From Membranipora membranacea (taxonomy: Eukaryota > Bryozoa > Gymnolaemata > Cheilostomatida > Membraniporidae), in the NCBI GenBank assembly GCA_914767715.1, contig OU612066.1:36306283-36370282 (forward strand): a stretch of 64,000 nucleotides of DNA, written 5' to 3'. Below, in pieces: positions 52,410 through 63,944 of the stretch. The position numbers were made by a program, and so were the translations under genes. Numbering within the stretch: position 1 is the first letter of the stretch; the number at the start of each line of letters is the position of its first letter. The notes below the pieces were generated by a model. It saw only the letters and a program-made list of their open reading frames with translations, had not been told where the DNA came from and searched no databases.

Positions 52410-55400
52410 GTACGTTCTCTTTGAGTGAGGAATGACCAGTGTCTCTGTGCCACTACACAACATAATAGAGTGATAAATACGAGGCCTCAACTAGGTAGTT
52501 TCCTAGCTAGTATTCAACCACCTCATGGCATTCGAACGAAGTAAACTTTAGTTATTGTGTAATGTTTATGTAAATTATAAGCATAGTAATCTCTAAATTG
52601 ATTTGAGATTTTGATACTCAGCCAGCTCAAAGTTATGCCAATCACATATTATTTGGGCTGCTTAGCCTACAACCGCAATCAGCCTAGCACGCATTGGATT
52701 GGATGGCTAAACTTTTGCATTGGAGAATCAATTTTGGGATTAAATCACTAATGAAGAATAGTCTCACAATTTTTGCCATTCACCCGAGGGATGTCACCTA
52801 TGCCTAGTGTATTATCTGCAACTAAGCTATATTTCCATCAATTGTGTCGGTGACGTTATAATTCCTTGTCATGTGTATCCGAAAGGGCATCTAATCTCTC
52901 ACAATAAGTGGAGCCTTTATGAACTGAAGGAGCTCATTTTAATCCCTCAGGTATTTCAATGATCTTATTTCTTTGTTTTCTGCAGACCATATTAAGCTAC
53001 GGTTCAATTTTCAAACAAATTAACCAAGTCTAACTGATTTTATAGACATATATATGCTGCTGTGTGCTGTTTCAAAATGTTTGAAGCCTTTTTATGATTA
53101 AAAAATTAGGACCAATCATAACCATTACTTGGTACAAATAATTATGTCTTGCTGTATCAAAACTGTGACAGCGACAAGCATGATAATTCCCATGCTGGGA
53201 AATTCCTACATTTATGAAAAAGTATGTATAGCTTCAGTTTCAATTTATTGTTAATCAATATTGCGGGGAGATGTTAGGACAAGCCTGCAATCTTTTATTT
53301 ATTGCTTAACTGATAACCACAACCAACCCGTATATAGGGGAAGTCCCTTATCTTGCTCTGTTGATAAGCTCTTATTCATTTGCACAGCTACTGAGAGCTT
53401 ACACAGTTCAGGTACAGACAAGAATAGTGAGTTAGCTGTCACTCAGTCTAACAGCAGGTGAGTTACTTACTCCCCTTGAGGCTCTGATTTGTATATTGAT
53501 AGCCATTATGATAATAACTGACTGTCTCACACTGTGACCAGTATATACATTACCCTGGTTCCTCTGTATTGGGATGGATGGAGAGCTCTCCTACCCTACT
53601 CTTTGAAGACTCTGACGCTACTACAGCAAATATGTGTACTATTCGCCTCAAACGTAAACAAGTTGCTGATCGTTACAATGGCAGGTGATGGGTGTTGTGG
53701 TTAGGGTTGTGGAGAAATCTGGGCAGAATTAATACACCTGGGGATCTTGGTCTTACAACCTAGCAGATGCCATCCAATTGGCCACGTTCCCATCCCTGAT
53801 AGAGTAAGGCACAGTTAGCTTGAGTATCACCCCCCTCTAGCTCCTGCTTGCAGTCATACATTCTCTCTCCACTCATTCTGACATTGTCATCAGAGTCTTC
53901 AGTCGCCTTGGCCCTGATTCCTCTTGTTGGCTCTAATGGCGTGCAGTCAATTGTAGCTAGCCTGAGGCTCTAGTTATAAGTTCAGGAGCTCGTGCTAACT
54001 CTGCAGGTGCCAATAGGAACAACTGAGTCTGCTGTAAATGAAAATAACTAGATGTGTCCATGACAAACTACTAGTGAAACATTTTGGAGCTTATATCCAA
54101 CGAGCACAGCAAAAGTTCTTTGCTGAGCTTACTATTGTCTACATGCGTATTATGGATATCATACCAGACACAGGATTTTGAGGTTACAGGCCTAAATAGT
54201 TTTGATTTGATTTTAGAACCTATCAGATGAGCGAGATGGATCGACCTCCTGAATACTCAGAGACGGAGCAGTACCCCTACAAAAGAGGTCAGTAATCAGA
54301 GTAACTCAATCATTGATTTACATTGCTATGTAAAAATTAGATAAATATGGAGAGGTGAATAAATGGTGCTAGATAACTTACGCAATCAATATAGTCTAAC
54401 GCTGATTAGATGAGACACCTGCATGATTATTTGGAAATCAGTCTCCATTATTTGCTAGTTTAAACACTTGATAAGTTTAGAGTAGAGTTTTTTTAAAATG
54501 AGTTATAATCGTATTGATTTACATCGATATACTTTTGTCCGACAATTTTATGAAATGTCCATGTACTGACTTGAGTGCTGAACATTTGAATAAAAAGGGG
54601 CGATCAGTATTAAGGTTGAATATAGAAAATATTAAGGCCATGATAGGTAGGTACGTCTGCAGGAGAAGTGCAGTTGTAACATATAGAGATAATGAGTGTT
54701 TAGCATACTGCTCCTGCTGTCGATCATCATCTTCATCTTTGAAGCGGAGAGAGTTTTCCTCTCTTGGGTACAGGTACCGGGACCCATGCCCGCCGGAAAT
54801 CCGGCTACTCTTCATAAAGAAGAGGCAGAGGGGGTTCTTTTTACTGCGTGTGGGGTGTGCAAACACACAGTGGACCTCCGGTATTTTTGGTCCCGTTCCG
54901 GTATTTTTCCGTCCCGTTCAATGATCACATTTTAAATCATTGTAATAGTTGTCCAAGGAGTAATTACATAATGCCTAAGATACGTACGAGCAGATTTTAA
55001 CAGAGTTTTGTACCAACTAGTATAAAAGTTCTAAACAACAGAGCATTCCATGAATAATTGTATTTTGTCTTTGCCAAAAATACCTAATAAATCTAAATCT
55101 AATGACCTGGCAAGGATGAATGGTGTGCCAGTACCAAATCAGAAATGACTGCCGGCGCTGGGAATTGAACCTGGACCTCAAAGATCCAAAGTCCGTACCA
55201 TTAACCGTTAGACCACTCCTGACTCCTGCTGTCCATGCGTTTCCCCCCAATGAATCAAAAGCCCGTAGACAGTATAACTATCATTCAAGTTTCCCCCCTG
55301 TGTATAAAAAGCTACTGGTCCATGAGCTTTATTGTTGCCTTTACGTCAATTGTTTTGCATTAAAACAAGTGTTTCTGCCATAAAACTAACCCTAATAATA

Positions 55401-58400
55401 TAATTATTCTGTGACATCTTAGCAGGCTATTCTAGTGGGCATCATCACTATGGCTATCGCGAGGGAAGTCCACCTCTGCGCAGACAAACAGAACCTCTAC
55501 CACCGATAGAGACAATACAGAGACAGCTGGAGGAATACACTCCTAGGAAGCTGTCCCAGTCTGTGTGTGTGGAGGATACTCAACTTCGGACTCATCTAGA
55601 TTTCAAATTAGACTCCATCTCTGCTGCAACCCTGCGTCCTGCTCGATCTCTACCAGCTATACCTACTCGTGACTTTACTCTGGAGCGAGATAACGGGGAG
55701 GAGATCAATGTGTATGCAGAGGAGGATGAATGGAGTAGTGATGAAGAGGAGATGTATAGAGAGAGAATCGAACAGAAACCGACAGGGAGTAAATATTCTA
55801 CTGGTACTGACGGTGAATCCACCTCACAGCAGACAAAGGCCGCAGCAGGTGAGGCACTTACTTAATAAATGTCTTGAAAAGATTTGGCGTTCATAGCACT
55901 AGGATGTCAGAATTATATAGAGTTGCTTTGTTACATGTTGCTGATTTATCTCTGTAGAGCCAACAAAGAGCCAATCCTGACAGGGAGCTACAGCTGCCTC
56001 AAAGGACAAAGGTATGTAAAGAATAAGTACATAAACATACAACAAAATGTAGGCAAATAGCTAAATTTTATATTATTTAATATGAGAGGAAGTTAGGAAC
56101 ATGTTATGCATATCTTATCTCCACTTGTTTCGCTCTGAAAGTTGTTTTATGTTATCATGCATAAGGACTCAATGAGGCTGTCCAATACCTACTACTATAT
56201 CACAGTTGCCGGTATATACATTGCATTATCATATGTATATACATTTGAACATGTTAAAATATTTAAAATCAGCAAATGCTCGCAGAATTTTTGCAGGAAA
56301 TTACCGTTCTTTGTCAAAACAGTCTAAGATGTTGCTGTAACATTTATTTTCTTCAGTATTTTATGATTTTATGGTTCTTTGAAATTCATAGTTTCCCTCT
56401 GAACCTTCTCAGCAGCACCATCTGTATTCTCACGTTTACAGATCCTTATTCTGAGTGTGAGACTGTCATTGTATTCAAAGAATATTACTCCAGGATTTCT
56501 ACCATCAACAACAATGAAGATCTCTCCAGAAAGCTCTTCCTGGCTGACAGAGAAAAACACCTGCCTGAGCTATCTTCAACTATGTGCCGCAAGATTGTCT
56601 CATTGAAGACAAGAATGAGATATGATAGAGAAAATGAAGAAAGAGGGATTGTAAGAGAGCTGAAAAAATACGGCTTCAACAAACGCCAGTTGGGAATAAT
56701 AAAAGAAATGTCTGAATTTATCAAACAGAAGCACAGCAGACTAACTAAGATTTTCAAACAGACAGGAGTTGGGGAGGTAAGTGAGAATCACAATGTCTGC
56801 CAAGTACTGATGTGTTTCTTAGTCTAGTACCAAATTTAGCTGGGTTATGTGGGAGCTTTTACAAAATTACAAGAGTTGGTTAGATTTAATGTAAGCTTGC
56901 CCTATTTTTCACATCTTCAAACCTGTGTGAAAAGGCCAACATTTACTCCTTCATATTCTCTACTTCTCTATGGTATGTCAGACTGAAACTGTACTGAGAC
57001 TTTTGTTTATCAAAGCGAAACACGGGAAAACATCTTGGACAGTGTTTTGTTTATTAATCAGTCAGTCATAAGTCCTTGAGGTCTGTCTGTAGCTTTCACA
57101 GTTTTCCTTGTTTTTCATTTTAGATCAGTAAAAAGGAGGTACCACAAGTCCTCCACCACTGAAAAGGTCAGTGTTTAGCGGTTCTCTTAAGTTTTCCGTA
57201 AAATCAATTCCTCTTGATTTGACCTTTTTTGTGTGTTACAAATGATGGATATAATGGATGGTAAATATACTCAGGCTAGTAGATTAAGCATATCTAAATG
57301 ATATAGGTGATACATAAAGCATATCTTTTGCTTGCTTTGTGTAAACGATTGTCTTGCTCTAACATTTGATTTGCTTACTTATTCTTTTACATTATGTTAC
57401 AGAACAAAGCGGACAATCACATTCCGTGTGATCCTCTCCTCACAGTTTGTGGATTATTTTGAGAAGCGAAATATTAAGCCTACTGTCGAGCTTCGGAGTG
57501 AGATAAGAGCGTGGAGGAGACATATCGGCATGACCAAAGTGTAAGTAGGCTTAGTTGGCTAAGGCATACAGTAAGCTATGTAGTATAAGGGATTGTAGGC
57601 GTTGGCTTATAACATGATGTGATGTGTTTTTCAACAATATCAATACGATTGATCTACATCTGTGGTTGGCCTGCTTACTTGTAGGTTGTTTAGATATTAC
57701 TTCCTAACTATTTAATTGTAATGACTTTCACAATCAGTCTGATTTGGGGGCTCTTATAGCTTGCATCAAGTTTTTTTCTGCTCTTAGCGGAGACATCTGG
57801 CAAGGCGAGCTGGAGGTTCCCATAACCACGGACTCAGGTTATGCAAGTATTGCTTCCTATCTCCAATCGCAATGGCTCAGACAATCAATCTGCCCTAATA
57901 GCTTGTATTAAGGTTTTATGTGCTTTAGCGGAGATATCTGGCAAGGTGAGATGGAGGTATCCATAACCACAGAATCTGATCTCCTCATCTACAAATATGT
58001 CGTTCATGATGGCGTCAATCTGACAAAGGATAACTGGGAGTTCCTGGACAAGAACAAGACTACTCACAAACATATCAACAGGGTGCTGGATATAGGAGGT
58101 AAATAACCAACCAATCACTGAGCTTATAACTTTACAATGTTGGGCATAGACAAAACTCACATTTCTGTGTCTGTGGTGTGTGGCTTCTATACCCACAACT
58201 CTCTCAGAAATTGAGCTTTTTGTTACCTATTAATATGAAGCTCTGAGAAGAGTTGTTTTCATACCGCTCCATTCATTTGAAAACAGGGGGAGAGGATGAC
58301 ATGATCGTGTTTGATGGAGTAGCTCTGCCAAGTGACTACTCAGATGTGTGGAAAAAACGGTCAAGGATCTACCTCAATCACAACAAGATAATGAAATAAA

Positions 58401-61400
58401 ACAGCAGGAAAAGGAGAGAGGATTGAAGGCCATGTTTCCTACATGGTGTGCTGACAAACCTGATAAAGTTTGTCTCTGAGCTGGTCACATGGTTTGACGA
58501 CATCAGACTGCGTCATAGAGATATTGCTCTTCGCTTCCCAACTATTTCGGTGAAAGTGTGCCTCAATTCAGCAGAAAAATGGTTGGCAGGGAAATTGATA
58601 AGGTACATCGTTATAATCATAATCTGAAGTCTCATCATTCAGCTAGTATGAATCTAAAGCAATTCAAGAGTAAAACAGTATCTGTTGCAGTTAATTTCTC
58701 CTTTCCAGATACTTGAAACTCAGATTCAGAATGTTAAAGACAGATATAATATACTTATTGCTTACCCAACAACATAATGCACACAACTTATGCATCCAGT
58801 GGTGAAGACATGTTTATCATTATGTAATTCAATTCCATACCACCTCATCGAAAAGAATCACGCAAAATAAATAATTTGCTTTTTGCAGGTATTTTCAATA
58901 GTGGTCGGTGAATGTCTTGATTCTCACATAGAATCCCTGAAAACCTGCACACATCCGTGGCAGGCTGTAGCATCGATGCTCGGCCTGGTATGCCTGTCAT
59001 CCCTCAAATATGAAAGATGGGTGTCAGTTATCGAGGTTCATAAGGAAAAATATCTACACGTGATAAATACTACCACGGAAAAGTTATTCGAGCTGATGCA
59101 GAGAGGAAAGGAGAGGCAAGCTGCTGCCCATAACACAGTGAACAAAGCAGGAGGTTTTGCTGAATTACATGGAGCCTTTGGAGGAGATGAATCTTTTCTC
59201 AGGTATCATTGATTATTTTTAATTGTCAACTAGACTAGAATTCAAATAGCAATGAATAAGATAATAATATATTTTTTCTATTACTGTCAAACCAAAAAGA
59301 ATGGAATGGAAACGAACATCATACATCATACTACACTCATACATGATTGACTGTTTAACAGCCAATCTCATCAGCCAGCTGGGTATTTGTTATGTTTTTT
59401 TCACTTGCCTATATAATTTTGCTAGGAAGCTCACAGAGTCGCTTTTGGAAGCCGTGAAGCTCATTGGATCAAACTATTGGGAAAGTGATGAATGGATCGC
59501 ACTTCTTCCATACATCTTTGTTCTGGAGAAATACCTCACTGCAGACAATAGAGGTGACAACTTCTCAGAGCCATTATGGTGGGGTAACGCAAGAATTACC
59601 AACGAGATCAAGAGCTTGCAAGTAAAGTCAAACAAAAGAAGGTAAACACTTTATTATACGGTACATGTTCAATAACAGCATATCGAAACAACTTTAATGT
59701 GACGATTATCACATCACAGATAACTTTGATACTCTAGAGTCTAGACTCTAGAGTAATTTCTCTTTCATTTCAGATATGTTGAATATAGAAGATGACTTTC
59801 AGTCTTATTTTTCTCTTTAAAGGGAGGACTGGAAGAAGTGGTTGAGATGGCTGTCACTTTTCTTTGTTGACATTCCCATCCTTCCTTACACGTATCTCAG
59901 CATTGTAACTACCACAGTTCATCAATCTACTTAACAACGCCAACGAAATTCCAGCTATTAGGAGTTTGCCTCTAGATGGAGTAATAGCAAAAGCTAGTTT
60001 GTTAATTAGCAATTCACGAGGCCATTTTCACAATGAGGTTTGTGTAACACAAAACTGTTTATGAATTCCTTTTCTATCAATAAACTTTTCTGACATGTTC
60101 CCTATTTCATGATGAGAAGCCATTTAAACACAAAAGTTTTTACCTTCTATCTCACGCAGCATAGATTGCAACAGGCATTATGCAATTTATGAGAATGCCG
60201 CAGCAGTCTATACAGTGTAGAATGTCTTCTATGGTTCTACAGCTTTAGCGCACTAGATTGTTAAATTTGATTATAACATGATGTCAACTCCTAAATATGT
60301 CATGGTCATTTACAAAACAGTTCAGGGATGCTTTGAAGAGTCAACCATCACTGTATTGTGAGACAGTTGGTTGACACGAAACTGTCTATATGCCTTGTAA
60401 GTTTGGGTAGTAAAGAAAAAAGGTTGTCAAGGGTTTTCTGAGCTAATTTTATCGTTACATTTACAGATTTTGGGAATAATCTGAGGACTCTTGGATTTTC
60501 TGAGAAAGACTGCAATGTACAGGTATGTACCAGTGGTGTTCCTCAAAGCTTCGCTGAGGTTAACTTTCATCGTAGAACTATGAATAGGATTGTGTGTTTT
60601 TTTGCAGCGTGGCATTTGGGCTCCATAATGAACAATAATTTGAGTTTAACTTATAGCTTAGCTAATTATCTATAGCAATTTTCAAACTTATAATCCGATT
60701 GCTATCAATCGGGTTATGGTATTGTTAGGATTTGAGAAAAAAATTAAAATTTTCACAGCGCTGTCCTAATGGAAATTAGCTCCCATTCAGCATTACGCTA
60801 GTTGGAGTATTGTCATCTTATGGAAATATTTTTTTGCAATAAAAGGTCTGTTGCAACCAACAAGTTCTGCATGGACATCTCTGTCTTTTTCCTGGCGATG
60901 CTCCGTGACAGAGCCACATCTCGAATAGCTGAGGGTGGAGTCCATGAAGCTGTGCAGTTAGCGCTGACACTCTCTCAAGATTACTTCACTTCTCTGGAGC
61001 ATCAGGTCAAAACAGGAGGTACAACCAGAAGAAAGACTGACACTAAGGCTGCTGACAAAGCTGTCGATCTCAGCTCGATATTTGAACAGCTCTGCCTGCC
61101 GTTCGTTACTCTGGTCAATGACATGCACAGTGTATTGAGCAACGTAAACTGGCGCAAAGCCAAACTTCACAAAGACACACTCGCTTATGGTGATCGCGGT
61201 AGCGGTAGCATCTATGGCAGAAGGATGGCAGAAGTCCCCAAAGAAGAGATTGAGGTTTGTTACATAGCATGGCTTATATTTTCTTGCATAACACGTGAGA
61301 GGAAAATTGAAACTTATATTTGCTGTGCTCCCGATTATAATGTAACATTTTCAAAAGGACTGCTAACATCAGAGATTTGATAAACTTAAGAAGGCTAGAG

Positions 61401-63944
61401 TTAGATGAGAGAATTGTATAATCTATTGCTGCTGGTGTTTATTTCGTCTGATTGAATCTACCAAGTGAAACCCTGCTTAAAAAATAACAGACCCCTACTA
61501 CCTTAATTCACTGTGTTAGCAGAATTATAAACATGTTTTATTTACAGTGAGCCATTGATAATTACTCTTACTATACTCTTTTTATTGTGTTTCAGTGTTG
61601 GAGCGACTTGTTCAGGTGTAATGTGCAGCACACTAAGATGCTGAACTGGTGGGTGGACCTTCTGAGACACGCCTTTGGGTCTCGTCTGAATGAGGTAGGT
61701 GTTCAGTTTGATCAGAGTCTGCCATTTGTGAGAAAGGCTATCAATTACACACAATTTTTTTTATGTTGTGATGGTTTGATATGATATGATATGCGTACTC
61801 GCCAGTATTTTGCTGTTTGTTAGGGAACAGTGGCAACCATATGTATACAAATACAATACATGTTTATTTGTCAACCAGTCAACTGAGTAAACTCCAATGT
61901 TGTGACAACTGTCCCCAAGGTATATTGAAAAGTAAATCATGCCCCTATAGTTTAGGTAGCTCAAAAGGATCCAGTTTCTATCATTGACTTATACTGTAAA
62001 TATGAGCTGAGCGTACCTGCTATGAACCAGACAGTTGCTGACGCTGCGTTCTCCAGAGCTGACAAACTCATTATGGTGTGGAGCCTTCTTTTGTTTTCTT
62101 ATATTTATGTACTTGTACTTGTCACAATTATCAGTGGGAGACAATTATGTTTACTGCTGTGAAAGATGTCATAAATTATTACATTTGTCAATAAAGTTGT
62201 GAAAATCTACATCTTTGGTTAGATAACTAGAGCTCTAAAGTAGTTGCATCATAGGTTGACCCTGGAGAACGTTTTTAATTGTTCACTTATAAGTGGTTGG
62301 TAACAGATAGTCATATCACCTGGTTGACATATATGAGTGGCTTCATTTACACTACCACTTCCCAAAATTTGCAGGTAGGTTGCAGCATTTCTGGGGCACT
62401 ATTGAGATAAGCTTCTGAGTTTGGCTCAACCGCAATATGAAGCGGTAACATGTATATTTTAGATAAAAGGAGGCTCAAAGTTCATGACAGGAGGTACTAC
62501 TAACAAGATTACCAAGCTGGTAGATCAAGCTGTAAATAAAGCCTGGGATACTGACGATGAGCGACCCATGACTATCGTCAAAAATATGCTGAAGTGGGGC
62601 AACTTTTTCTCAGTTTGGAGTTTTTATGGTGGGTACTTCGCTCTTCTTTTGTTCTCAAAATTGTTGTAGTCTATACTTCATAGGTTCTGTGTCTGTATCA
62701 ATAGCTCTCCAGATGGATATCAAATAAGTAAAACTGTAATAAGGTGCTTGATGATGAAGGATATATACATAATTTAACTCTATCTTTCCAGAGAGTCTGG
62801 ATGAGAAGCAGCGAGGGATACTCTCACCTACAAGCGGAAGCAAACTGATCAAATCCCTTGCAGCACTAGAAACAATCATAGACAGCATTCTCAATGGCTC
62901 TGTCAACTTCTCTGACTTCACCTACCTCTGCCAGCATCAAGACAGAGTGATGGAACTGTGCAAAGTGTCACCACAGCTGAAAAATCAAGCGGATCACATC
63001 AGTGAAATGTTTGAGAAACGAGAGGCACAAAGAAAATCATCTGTGGATTTTCGCTGCCTGGTATCAGAGTTATGGAGTTCTTGCAATGAAATGGTTGAAG
63101 GTAGGTCTGCACTACTGAAGTCATGGCTTACGGAAAATAGGTAGCCACGGCTTTATTTTCTGTCAGGTTTGACACAGCAATTAATACACAGAACCTCAAT
63201 GGTGCTGGCTGTTTTTTAACTTCTGACATAAGTCCTGAATGATTTGAGAGAGAAGATGCACTAAAAGTACGTTTATGCCCAGACGATTCCGAGGCCGAGT
63301 ACTGAAACGGCTAAATTGGCCAAAAATGGGCAGAATTGCCAAGTCTGAATTTCAATTGGTAATTCACTGAAAATTGTTCAGGCATAAAAGCTACTAAAAC
63401 TCAGCCGTTTCAATGCTTTAATGCTAATGATTTGTCCAGGCATGATTAGAAGTTGTTATGTTTCCCTTTCTTAGAATTTGATAAAGTTGTTTTACAGATA
63501 CCTAACTACCACAGTAATGATCTTCAGTTAATGACATGCATGACTTCAAAGTATCCTTTGCTAGCCATAATATAACAAACTACAGCGCTATTTCTGTCAA
63601 TTCAATGACTGAAGAACATGGCGCTATGCAATACTCTTAATGCACTGTTAATTCCTTTGTAGAACGTGATGCTATCAGCAGATGGATGAAGCTACCAGAC
63701 ACGGAGAAGGACTTTGCTCAATCATTTGATGCAGTAACAAATGAGATTGTCTGTGATCTGATACCACAGTCAGTCAGAGAAATTCTGTTACCCTTCAAAA
63801 ACACAAAGCAGCGGGTCATATTCAGAAAGGAGTTTCAGAATCGAATGCGCGCTTCCAGGTCCAAAGGGCCTTTTGCTGGTGTTGTTACTTTGTTCAAGGA
63901 TTCTATGAACAACTTCACTGAAATCAGTAATACACTGAGAACTG
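52202..63944 (+). CDS. RNF213-like giant E3 ligase, 5' part, with frame breaks
   Basis: About twenty exons on + form the N-terminal part of a protein like RNF213 (mysterin), a cytosolic AAA+/RING-type ubiquitin ligase linked in vertebrates to lipid droplets and defence against intracellular pathogens. Three things support this: a zinc-ribbon start like that of RNF213, a CBM20-like beta domain with WEFLDKNK, then the helical stalk with motifs such as FFVDIPILPYTY. The AAA+ and RING parts would lie beyond 64 kb. Exons: 52202-52409, 53388-53457, 54217-54287, 55426-55848, 55958-56011, 56442-56776, 57124-57166, 57403-57540, 57929-58098, 58287-58602, 58889-59202, 59426-59641, 59823-60037, 60321-60396, 60467-60522, ~60847-61254, 61596-61694, 61956-62075, 62463-62628, 62792-63100, 63663-63944. 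Two in-frame TGAs and at least five one-base indels break it between 55.9 and 60.4 kb. It is a decaying gene or a region with base errors. Confidence 0.75.
55148..55222 (-). repeat. tRNA-derived repeat (Gln-like) in intron 3
   Basis: On minus, AGTGGTCTAACGGTTAATGG resembles a D-arm, ACTTTGGAT an anticodon loop with TTG, and GGTTCAATTCC a T-arm B-box. The stems have several mismatches, so it is a SINE or tRNA pseudogene, not a working tRNA. Confidence 0.6.
55426..55848 (+). CDS. RNF213-like exon 4, low-complexity linker
   Basis: Acceptor TCTTAGCAG and donor GCAG|GTGAGG bound 423 bases, phase 1 on both sides. The translation is disordered: RQTEPLPPIETIQRQLEEYT, then an acidic stretch EEDEWSSDEEEMY and a Ser/Thr/Gln-rich end. 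It links the zinc ribbon to the helical part, as the variable N-terminal region does in RNF213. Confidence 0.75.
55958..56011 (+). CDS. RNF213-like exon 5 with in-frame TGA
   Basis: Acceptor TCTCTGTAG and donor AAAG|GTATGT bound exactly 54 bases with phase 1 on both sides, so it can be skipped without a frameshift. In the frame demanded by exons 4 and 6 it contains TGA at 55978-55980 (SQS stop QGATAASKDK). Either it is a damaged constitutive exon or an optional exon that ends translation. Confidence 0.55.
56442..57540 (+). CDS. RNF213-like exons 6-8, start of helical and beta part
   Basis: Exon 6 (56442-56776) encodes VFKEYYSRISTINNNEDLSR and a long charged helix with KKYGFNKRQLGIIKEMSEF. 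Exon 7 (57124-57166) is short; its A5 run near 57130 is one base short of what its neighbours' phases require. Exon 8 (57403-57540) reads KRTITFRVILSSQFVDYFEK and ends at AAAGT|GTAAGT, opening a beta-rich domain that continues in the next exon. Confidence 0.65.
57744..57842 (+). pseudogene. Duplicated CBM20-like exon, vestigial copy
   Basis: Bases 57744-57826 repeat 57891-57967, including the intron end, acceptor and the first ~50 exon bases (GDIWQGELEVPITTDS against GDIWQGEMEVSITTES). The first copy then meets a possible donor at ACTCAG|GTTATG. The true exon continues to 58098. The extra copy is therefore truncated, and including it would shift the frame. Confidence 0.7.
57929..58602 (+). 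CDS. RNF213-like exons 9-10, CBM20-like end; three indels
   Basis: Exon 9 (57929-58098) encodes DLLIYKYVVHDGVNLTKDNW and WEFLDKNK, beta strands with aromatic residues as in carbohydrate-binding module 20. Exon 10 (58287-58602) starts EDDMIVFDGVALPSDYSDVW and then changes frame three times: at the A run before TAA 58397-58399, at TTT near 58437, and at the A5 run 58575-58579. Each change is one base in a homopolymer. The last frame ends in AAG|GTACATC and fits exon 11. Confidence 0.65.
58889..60522 (+). CDS. RNF213-like exons 11-15, helical stalk; two breaks
   Basis: Exon 11 (58889-59202, WQAVASMLGLVCLSSLKYER) and exon 12 (59426-59641, DEWIALLPYIFVLEKYLTAD) are clean. Exon 13 (59823-60037) opens with WLSLFFVDIPILPYTYLSIV, then one extra base near 59910 shifts the frame. 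Exon 14 (60321-60396) has an in-frame TGA at 60372-60374. Exon 15 (60467-60522) encodes FGNNLRTLGFSEKD. All donors are GT and all acceptors AG. Confidence 0.65.
60847..63944 (+). CDS. RNF213-like exons 16-21, clean helical region
   Basis: Six exons have open frames, matching phases and good splice sites: ~60847-61254, 61596-61694, 61956-62075, 62463-62628, 62792-63100 and 63663-63944. Typical segments are FFLAMLRDRATSRIAEGGVH, NWWVDLLRHAFGSRL, SVPAMNQTVADAAFSRADKL and FSVWSFYE. The start of the first of these exons is uncertain, because the acceptor next to AATAAAAG gives the wrong phase. The final donor ACTG|GTGAGT at 63944 shows that the gene goes on beyond the window. Confidence 0.75.

Noticed and set aside
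53521-54020. Possible transposase remnant in RNF213-like intron 2
   Set aside because: Some basic, protein-like stretches can be read (for example IRLKRKQVADRYNG), but stops interrupt every frame and no motif is certain.
54514-54935. Overlapping frames on both strands in RNF213-like intron 3
   Set aside because: Both strands are open in the same place, no splice sites fit, and a short repeat shared with 22740-22800 lies inside.
1395-60374. TGA read as an amino acid (altered code or selenocysteine)
   Set aside because: MCT, PLA2 and pol end in TGA, Trp is TGG throughout, and no SECIS-like structure was recognised.
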